From: Flavitalea plasmicola
GTDB taxonomy: Bacteria > Bacteroidota > Bacteroidia > Chitinophagales > Chitinophagaceae
Reading direction: 5' to 3'
Assembly (NCBI RefSeq): GCF_030546645.1
Contig: NZ_JAUOTO010000005.1
Coordinates: 806,001-870,000 of the forward strand
DNA: 64,000 bases
Of this stretch, positions 61,047 through 64,000 are shown piece after piece. The first letter of the stretch is position 1; every line of letters starts with the position of its first letter. The notes beneath the pieces are model-generated. The model was not told the origin of the DNA, did no database searches, and saw only the letters and a list, made by a program, of their open reading frames with translations. The position numbers were made by a program, and so were the translations under genes.

Positions 61047-62945
61047 ATGATAAATTTAGTTTGGTTGGTCCCGGTGCTGCCGCTGGCAGGATTTCTGATC
61101 AACGGTCTTTTCCGCAACAGCTTGTCAAAAGGGATGACCGGGGTTGTCGGTTGTGGCGTTCTTCTTGGTTCCTTCATCCTGAGCCTGCTGATCTTCGGGC
61201 AGGTACGCCAGGAGGGTTTTGAGGCGGTGACGGTGACGCTGTTCGATTTTATCAGTGTAGACAAGCTGCATATCCCTTTCGCTTTCCAGGTGGACCAGCT
61301 GTCGGTGTTGTTCTCATTGATCATTACGGGAGTAGGGTTTCTCATTCATTTATACTCCACGTCCTATATGCATGAGGAGGAGGCTCCACATTTCGCCCGG
61401 TATTTCTCTTATCTGAACTTATTCGTTTTCTCCATGCTCCTGCTGGTGCTGGGCGCCAACTTCGTCATTCTCTTCATTGGATGGGAGGGGGTGGGGCTTT
61501 GTTCTTACCTGCTTATAGGCTATTGGTTTAAGAATATTGAGTATGGAAATGCGGCGAAGAAAGCCTTCATCATGAACAGGATCGGTGACCTGGGATTCCT
61601 CATTGCCATATTCTGGATGATCAACCAGTTCGGGTCTGTGACGTTCACGGAGGTGTTTGGCAGTGCCAAGGGCGCTTCGGTAGGGGTGATGACCGGCATT
61701 ACGTTGTTGCTTTTTGTAGGCGCCACGGGTAAGTCGGCGCAGATACCATTATATACCTGGCTGCCGGACGCCATGGCGGGTCCTACGCCTGTGTCGGCCC
61801 TGATCCATGCGGCGACGATGGTGACGGCGGGGATCTATATGATCGCCCGGAGCCATGTGCTGTATTCGCTGGCGCCTGTTACGCAGACGGTGGTGGCGGT
61901 GATCGGTCTGGCGACGGCGTTGTTTGCCGCGACCATTGCGCTGAAACAAAACGATATCAAGAAAGTGCTGGCCTACTCTACGGTGAGCCAGCTGGGCTAT
62001 ATGTTCCTGGGCCTGGGCGTAGGCGCCTATACGGGCGCGGTATTCCATGTCATGACGCACGCCTTTTTCAAGGCCCTGTTGTTCCTGGGCGCCGGCTCCG
62101 TCATTCATGCCATGGGCGGGGAGCAGGATATCCGTAAGATGGGCGGCCTGCGCAAGGCGTTGCCAGTGACCAGCCTTACCTTCCTCATCGGCTGTGTTGC
62201 CATCGCGGGTATCCCACCTTTCTCGGGATTTTTCTCCAAAGATGAGATCTTAGCGGCGGCTTATGCCAAGAGCCCGGTGTATTATAGCATCGGTCTTTTT
62301 ACGGCTATGCTGACGGCTTTTTATATGTTCCGGCTTTTTGCCACTACGTTCAGCGGCCAATTCCGCGGAACGCATGACCAGGAGCATCATTTGCACGAGA
62401 GCCCTTCGTCCATGACGATCCCATTGATCGTGCTGGCTATACTGGCGGCAGTGGCGGGCTTTCTGGGCATCCCCGAGGCGCTGATGCCGCATGCGCACGT
62501 GTTGGAGCATTTCCTGTCGCCTGTGCTGGCGGAGGGTGGTTCCGAGGCGCATGGTGCTGTTGAGATCAGCCGGGGAACGGAACTGGGCCTGATGGGGCTG
62601 TCGGCTGGGCTGGCATTGGTGGTTTCGTTGTGGGCCTGGAGCAAATTCAAAAGCAAGCCGGAAGTGGGAGAGCCTGCCGGTTTTGGCAAGGTGCTGGCCA
62701 ATAAATGGTATGTGGATGAGCTGTACAGGGCCATTATCATCCGGCCGATGAATGTATTGGGCAAGTTCTTTGTCTGGCTGGAAAAATGGGTCATCGACGG
62801 GGCTGTCAATGGAACGGGGAGGCTCGTACAATATGGCGGCAGGCAATTGCGGTTGCTGCAGAGCGGGCAGGTAGGCGGGTATGTGCTGCTGATGGTGATC
62901 GGCATCCTGGCCTTGTTCCTGGTGGAGTTATTCGTTAAGAAATAA
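61047..62945 (+). CDS. nuoL: NADH-quinone oxidoreductase subunit L
   Basis: Antiporter-like proton-pumping subunit at the end of the membrane arm. 632 aa with about 15-16 helices. Conserved blocks: FIGWEGVGLCSYLLIGYWF, SAQIPLYTWLPDAMAGPTPV, SALIHAATMVTAGIYM, and KKVLAYSTVSQLGYM. A His-rich loop (DQEHHLHESPSS) and a C-terminal lateral-helix region with KWYVDELYRAI are present. Confidence 0.97.
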   Translation: MINLVWLVPVLPLAGFLINGLFRNSLSKGMTGVVGCGVLLGSFILSLLIFGQVRQEGFEAVTVTLFDFISVDKLHIPFAFQVDQLSVLFSLIITGVGFLIHLYSTSYMHEEEAPHFARYFSYLNLFVFSMLLLVLGANFVILFIGWEGVGLCSYLLIGYWFKNIEYGNAAKKAFIMNRIGDLGFLIAIFWMINQFGSVTFTEVFGSAKGASVGVMTGITLLLFVGATGKSAQIPLYTWLPDAMAGPTPVSALIHAATMVTAGIYMIARSHVLYSLAPVTQTVVAVIGLATALFAATIALKQNDIKKVLAYSTVSQLGYMFLGLGVGAYTGAVFHVMTHAFFKALLFLGAGSVIHAMGGEQDIRKMGGLRKALPVTSLTFLIGCVAIAGIPPFSGFFSKDEILAAAYAKSPVYYSIGLFTAMLTAFYMFRLFATTFSGQFRGTHDQEHHLHESPSSMTIPLIVLAILAAVAGFLGIPEALMPHAHVLEHFLSPVLAEGGSEAHGAVEISRGTELGLMGLSAGLALVVSLWAWSKFKSKPEVGEPAGFGKVLANKWYVDELYRAIIIRPMNVLGKFFVWLEKWVIDGAVNGTGRLVQYGGRQLRLLQSGQVGGYVLLMVIGILALFLVELFVKK

Positions 62946-62962
62946 GAAACTGAAGTTATATT

Positions 62963-64000
62963 ATGATCCCTGTTTTACTAATAGCGATTCCTTTAGCAGG
63001 CGGATTGGCGGGTTTTTTCTTTAAAAATTCGCAAAGCGCCAGGGGATGGAGCCTTTTTGTATCCCTGCTCGCCCTGGTGGTCTCGCTGTGGGGACTATCG
63101 GTGGGCGCCAAGAGCCCCTTACTCAATGCCGACGTGGAATGGCTGCCGGGCCTTGGCAGCCGCTTTGCCGTGGGGCTGGATGGCATGGGGCAGATCCTCT
63201 GCCTGCTGACCGCCGTCAGTTTCCCGGTGATCTTCATCGCCACCTGGCGGAACGAGTATCGCAAGGGCTGGAATTTCTATGCGCTGATGCTCTTGTCGCA
63301 GGCGGGCCTGATGGGCGTTTTCCTGGCGATGGATGCCCTCCTGTTCTATTTCTTCTGGGAACTGGCGCTGATACCCGTTTATTTCCTTTGCAGCCAATGG
63401 GGCGGGGAAAAGAGGATCCAGGCTACTTTCAAGTTCTTTATCTATACGTTTGTGGGGTCCTTGCTGATGCTGATCGCCATCATCTGGCTGTATAGTCATA
63501 CGCCGGACCATAGCTTCTCCATCAAGAGCTTCTATGAACTGCGCAACCATATCGGAGGCGGGGAGCAGCTGTGGCTTTTCTGGCTCTTCTTTATCGCTTT
63601 TGCCATCAAGATGCCTATCTGGCCTCTGCATACCTGGCAGCCGGATGCGTATGAGCAATCGCCTACGGCCACTACGATGGTGCTGAGCGGCATCATGGTG
63701 AAAATGGGGCTTTTCGGGGTTATCCGCTGGCTGGCGCCTGTGCTGCCCGTGGGCACCTGGGCCTGGGGTGATACGGCTTCGGCCTTGTGTATCATCGGCA
63801 TGATCTACGCTTCCCTGGTGGCTATCCAGCAGGACGACCTGAAACGCCTGGTGGCTTACAGTTCCATCGCCCATATCGGGTTGATGTGCCTGGCGATCTT
63901 TGCCACGACGGCCAGTGGTATGCAGGGCGTGATGATCCAGATGTTCAACCACGGGATCAATATCATCGGCCTGTGGATCGTCATCGACCTGATCGAGCGC
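62963..64000 (+). CDS. nuoM: NADH-quinone oxidoreductase subunit M (3' end beyond window)
   Basis: Second antiporter-like proton-pumping subunit. 346 codons are open from ATG 62963 to the right edge. Conserved blocks: FYFFWELALIPVYFL with the key Glu, FAIKMPIWPLHTWQPDAY, and LKRLVAYSSIAHIGLM. It follows nuoL by 17 nt. nuoN probably lies outside the window. Confidence 0.96.
   Translation, partial: MIPVLLIAIPLAGGLAGFFFKNSQSARGWSLFVSLLALVVSLWGLSVGAKSPLLNADVEWLPGLGSRFAVGLDGMGQILCLLTAVSFPVIFIATWRNEYRKGWNFYALMLLSQAGLMGVFLAMDALLFYFFWELALIPVYFLCSQWGGEKRIQATFKFFIYTFVGSLLMLIAIIWLYSHTPDHSFSIKSFYELRNHIGGGEQLWLFWLFFIAFAIKMPIWPLHTWQPDAYEQSPTATTMVLSGIMVKMGLFGVIRWLAPVLPVGTWAWGDTASALCIIGMIYASLVAIQQDDLKRLVAYSSIAHIGLMCLAIFATTASGMQGVMIQMFNHGINIIGLWIVIDLIER

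Noticed and set aside
1-64000. CRISPR arrays, rRNA and tRNA genes, insertion sequences
   Set aside because: No spaced direct repeats of CRISPR type, no tRNA-like TTC-arm pattern and no transposase gene were seen on either strand.

Overview
The window looks like a chromosomal segment of a fairly GC-rich Bacteroidota, most likely a Chitinophagaceae relative (Chitinophaga/Puia-like). Several lines of evidence point there. There are two SusC/SusD pairs, one with a FecR anti-sigma factor and a transducer-type SusC. There are type IX secretion C-terminal domains, three large single-chain MacB/FtsX-type permeases, a DUF4836 protein, a short NuoG without the molybdopterin-like half, and TAnnTTTG promoter boxes. 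Shine-Dalgarno sequences are almost absent before start codons. I saw no rRNA, tRNA, CRISPR array or recognisable insertion sequence.

Layout. 1-1214: RsuA/RluB-type pseudouridine synthase, running off the left edge. 1430-6067: a SusC/SusD pair. 6208-15287: a carbohydrate-utilisation locus. The minus-strand order is fecR, a SusC with an STN domain, SusD, GH43 and a GH-A clan hydrolase. An ECF sigma factor lies convergently at the far end, overlapping the last hydrolase by 14 bp. 15395-18298: an unknown acidic protein, an AT-rich AAA ATPase with a nuclease-like C-terminus, and a Spy-like periplasmic protein. 18582-25587: MacB-like permease, rlmN, a methyltransferase and a CHU_C (type IX) surface protein. 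25871-31043: a small helical protein, then a probable DNA-damage cluster (DnaE-like polymerase with a degenerate PHP domain, an unknown 165-aa protein, and an HMCES/YedK-type SRAP protein). 31135-34872: a large secreted ExeM/NucH-type nuclease. 35015-35177: an orphan short plus-strand unit with a strong Shine-Dalgarno, a 15-codon ORF and a strong terminator. 35182-39971: two tandem MacB-like permeases. 39972-41994: a long AT-rich intergenic with three phased DnaA-box-like repeats and a gene remnant, then a DUF4142 lipoprotein and small proteins. 42211-46221: 3-oxoadipyl-CoA thiolase, a tandem pair of paralogous membrane proteins, and a DUF4836 protein. 46386-48412: a tyrosine phosphatase and hisS, overlapping. 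48677-51602: small membrane protein, PstS-like lipoprotein and TPR protein. 51838-64000: the nuo operon (complex I), nuoA to nuoM (partial), with one extra small membrane-protein gene between nuoE and nuoF.

How they work together. The 6.2-15.3 kb locus fits an outer-membrane signalling circuit: SusC STN domain, FecR, ECF sigma. It would control import and cleavage of an arabinose- or xylose-containing polysaccharide. The nuo operon encodes the proton-pumping NADH dehydrogenase. The 26.5-31.0 kb genes look like DNA-damage tolerance functions.

Some signals are not explained by ordinary genes. A dispersed 7-bp repeat family (AGCTGCA-like) occurs as four arrays: one inside the hisS coding sequence and three in nuo intergenic gaps. 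Two 24-bp tandem duplications sit at gene ends. The expected 3' extension of the sugar-locus transcript would run antisense across its own sigma gene.
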